Source: Pseudomonas sp. TTU2014-080ASC (GTDB lineage Bacteria; Pseudomonadota; Gammaproteobacteria; Pseudomonadales; Pseudomonadaceae). Taken from it: a stretch of DNA of 64,000 nucleotides. Both the position numbers and the translations under genes were made by a program. This document shows, piece by piece, positions 62,365-64,000 of the stretch. The stretch is from contig NZ_LKKK01000016.1 of NCBI RefSeq assembly GCF_001446935.1, positions 1-64,000 on the forward strand, read 5' to 3'. The notes below the pieces were generated by a model, which saw nothing but the letters and a program-made list of their open reading frames with translations, made no database searches and had not been told where the DNA came from. The stretch's first letter is position 1; each line of letters begins with the position of its first letter.

Positions 62365-63678
62365 ATGCTGACGTTCCTTGGCTTCGCCATGGTCATTACT
62401 TTTATGTACCTGATCATGAGCAAGCGCCTTTCCGCCCTGATTGCCCTGATCATCATCCCTATTTTATTTGCCCTGTTCGGCGGCTTCGCCCACGCGATCG
62501 GTCCGATGATGCTGGACGGCATCAGCAAGCTCGCCCCCACAGGCGTCATGCTGATGTTCGCCATTTTATATTTCGCTTTGATGATCGACTCGGGCCTGTT
62601 TGACCCGGCGGTTCGGGCGATTTTGCGACTGGTCCGGGGTGACCCACTGAAGGTCTCTGTCGGCACCGCTGCCCTCGCCCTGATCGTCTCTCTGGATGGC
62701 GACGGTGCCACCACCTATATGATCTGTGTGGCCGCCATGCTGCCACTGTACAGCCGCCTGGGTATGGACCCGCGCATCATGGCCGGCCTGATCATTCTTG
62801 CCGGCGGCATCATGAACATGACGCCCTGGGGCGGCCCAACCGCGCGGGCGGCCAGCGCCTTGCATGTCGACCCTTCAGAAATTTTTGTGCCGATGATCCC
62901 GGCAATGATGGTCGGTGCCATTGTCTTGTTTGGCATCGCCTGGTGGTATGGCAAGCGTGAGCGAGCTCGCCTGGGCATCATCCGCCTGGCCGAAAACAAC
63001 ACCCATTACGACAGCGTCAGCGTGTCCCAATACCCTGAGGCGCGTCGCCCGAAATTACTGTGGGTAAACGGCGCACTGACACTCACCCTGATGGGCTGCC
63101 TGATTGCCGGTCTGCTGCCATTACCGGTGCTGTTTATGATCTTTTTCAGCCTGGCGATGATCATTAACTACCCCAATCTGCAGCACCAAAAAGAGCGTGT
63201 CGCCGCACATGCCGGCAACGTACTGGCAGTTGTCGGGTTGATCTTCGCAGCAGGTATTTTTACCGGGATTCTCAGTGGTACCGGCATGGTTGATGCCATG
63301 TCCAAGAGCCTGCTGAGCGTGATTCCGCCGTCAATGGGGCCTTATCTGGCCACCATTACCGCCATCGTGAGCATGCCGTTCACCTTCTTTATGTCCAACG
63401 ATGCGTTCTATTACGGCGTGCTGCCGGTGCTGGCGGAAGCGGCCTCTCATTACGGCATCAGCGCCGTGGAAATGGCTCGCGCTTCGATTGTCGGCCAGCC
63501 GGTGCACCTGCTCAGCCCGCTAGTGCCATCAACCTATCTGCTGGTTGGCCTGGCTAAAATTGAGTTCGGCGAGCATCAGCGTTTCTCCCTGAAGTGGGCG
63601 ATTCTGATATGCCTTGCGATCATGCTGGCTGCTCTGCTGATGGGCGTCTTCCCGCTGATCGGCGAAGCTCATCCCTAA
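62365..63678 (+). CDS. CitMHS-family citrate transporter
   Basis: 437 residues, about 12 membrane helices. The segments SLDGDGATTYMI and MTPWGGPTARAASAL are typical of the metal-citrate:H+ symporter family, which imports citrate bound to Mg2+ or Ca2+. GGAG precedes the ATG. No two-component citrate sensor is in the window. Confidence 0.92.
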   Translation: MLTFLGFAMVITFMYLIMSKRLSALIALIIIPILFALFGGFAHAIGPMMLDGISKLAPTGVMLMFAILYFALMIDSGLFDPAVRAILRLVRGDPLKVSVGTAALALIVSLDGDGATTYMICVAAMLPLYSRLGMDPRIMAGLIILAGGIMNMTPWGGPTARAASALHVDPSEIFVPMIPAMMVGAIVLFGIAWWYGKRERARLGIIRLAENNTHYDSVSVSQYPEARRPKLLWVNGALTLTLMGCLIAGLLPLPVLFMIFFSLAMIINYPNLQHQKERVAAHAGNVLAVVGLIFAAGIFTGILSGTGMVDAMSKSLLSVIPPSMGPYLATITAIVSMPFTFFMSNDAFYYGVLPVLAEAASHYGISAVEMARASIVGQPVHLLSPLVPSTYLLVGLAKIEFGEHQRFSLKWAILICLAIMLAALLMGVFPLIGEAHP

Positions 63679-63687
63679 GCGCTTAAT

Positions 63688-63723
63688 AAGGTGTTCGTTG
63701 CGGCGTCAGGCAACGAACACCTT
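63688..63723. terminator. Hairpin between the citrate transporter and the response regulator
   Basis: Perfect 14-bp stem AAGGTGTTCGTTGC / GCAACGAACACCTT with an 8-base loop between converging genes; no T run. Confidence 0.65.
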
Positions 63724-63728
63724 CGCGA

Positions 63729-64000
63729 TTAACGGCGAACCGGGCGCTTCTGCAGTTTGCGCTGCAACGTCCGGCGATGCATGCCCAGCGCGCGGGCTGT
63801 CGCCGAAATATTCCCTTCATGCTCACTGAGCACGCGCTGAATGTGCTCCCACTGCAAGCGGTCCACCGACATCGGATTTTCCGGGACCAAGGTGTCCAGA
63901 TCAGCATGTTGAGTCAGCAAGGCCGCCAGCACATCATCGGCATCCGCCGGCTTGCACAAATAGTTGCAAGCTCCGCGCTTGATCGCTTCAACCGCCGTGG
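63729..64000 (-). CDS. roxR: RoxR/RegA-type response regulator, C-terminal part
   Basis: The frame is open past base 64,000, so only the end is seen: the last receiver segment (AVEAIKRGACNYLCKPADADDVLAALL) and a Fis-type helix-turn-helix (WEHIQRVLSEHEGNISATARALGMHRRTLQRKLQKRP). This is diagnostic of the RegA/PrrA/ActR/RoxR redox regulators, paired with a membrane sensor RoxS. In Pseudomonas it controls terminal oxidases. The start and phosphorylated Asp lie outside the window. Confidence 0.88.
   Translation of the reverse strand, partial: TAVEAIKRGACNYLCKPADADDVLAALLTQHADLDTLVPENPMSVDRLQWEHIQRVLSEHEGNISATARALGMHRRTLQRKLQKRPVRR

Noticed and set aside
1..64000. CRISPR arrays, tRNA/rRNA genes, insertion sequences, attachment-site repeats
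   Set aside because: Looked for across the window and none could be supported.

Overview
The window is a chromosomal segment of a Pseudomonas-type gammaproteobacterium. This rests on gene order: hisC-hisD-hisG-murA-ibaG-mlaBCDEF / kdsD-kdsC-lptCAB-rpoN-hpf-ptsN-rapZ-ptsO / pmbA-darP-tldD-nitrilase-yhdP-rng-maf-mreDCB / gatCAB ... roxR is the backbone order remembered from P. aeruginosa. No tRNA, rRNA, insertion sequence, integrase or CRISPR array was seen.

Bases 1 to about 27,200 form a steroid-catabolism island. It holds the end of an HsaF-type aldolase, a 3-ketosteroid 9alpha-hydroxylase oxygenase (KshA), the extradiol dioxygenase HsaC, and a nearly full set for the last two steroid rings (C and D): IpdA, IpdB, IpdC, EchA20, IpdF, a FadA6-like thiolase, two pairs of acyl-CoA dehydrogenases, further SDRs, hydratases and a second thiolase. 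Embedded in it are a LuxR-type regulator and a poorly described envelope module: a DUF1329 periplasmic protein, an RND/MMPL transporter, a YCF48-like beta-propeller and a 73-residue membrane protein. Cholesterol-type side-chain genes, KshB, KstD, HsaA/B/D/E/G and a CoA ligase are not in the window and must lie elsewhere.

The island is divided into transcription units by intrinsic terminators. Five of its long promoter gaps each carry a related 19-bp element (minus-strand consensus nTAGTCCnnnnGGACGATG), always in the same orientation relative to the minus-strand gene it precedes. This looks like a local regulon, plausibly run by the LuxR-type protein at 5527-6762. One of these sites precedes an unannotated 33-codon gene with a strong ribosome-binding site. 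Two terminators (after the DUF1329 gene and after kshA) lie only 17-40 bases before the next gene, which suggests leaky termination that sets expression ratios.

Bases 27,200 to 64,000 are conserved backbone. They encode histidine biosynthesis, peptidoglycan precursor synthesis (MurA), the Mla lipid-asymmetry ABC system, Kdo synthesis and LPS transport, sigma-54 with the nitrogen phosphotransferase proteins, the TldD/PmbA protease, the AsmA-like protein YhdP, RNase G, Maf, MreBCD cell-shape proteins and the GatCAB amidotransferase. A looser stretch follows: a short RlpA-like lipoprotein, a Ca/Na antiporter, an AhpD/CMD-family protein, an AEC carrier, a CitMHS citrate carrier and the end of a RoxR/RegA-type response regulator.
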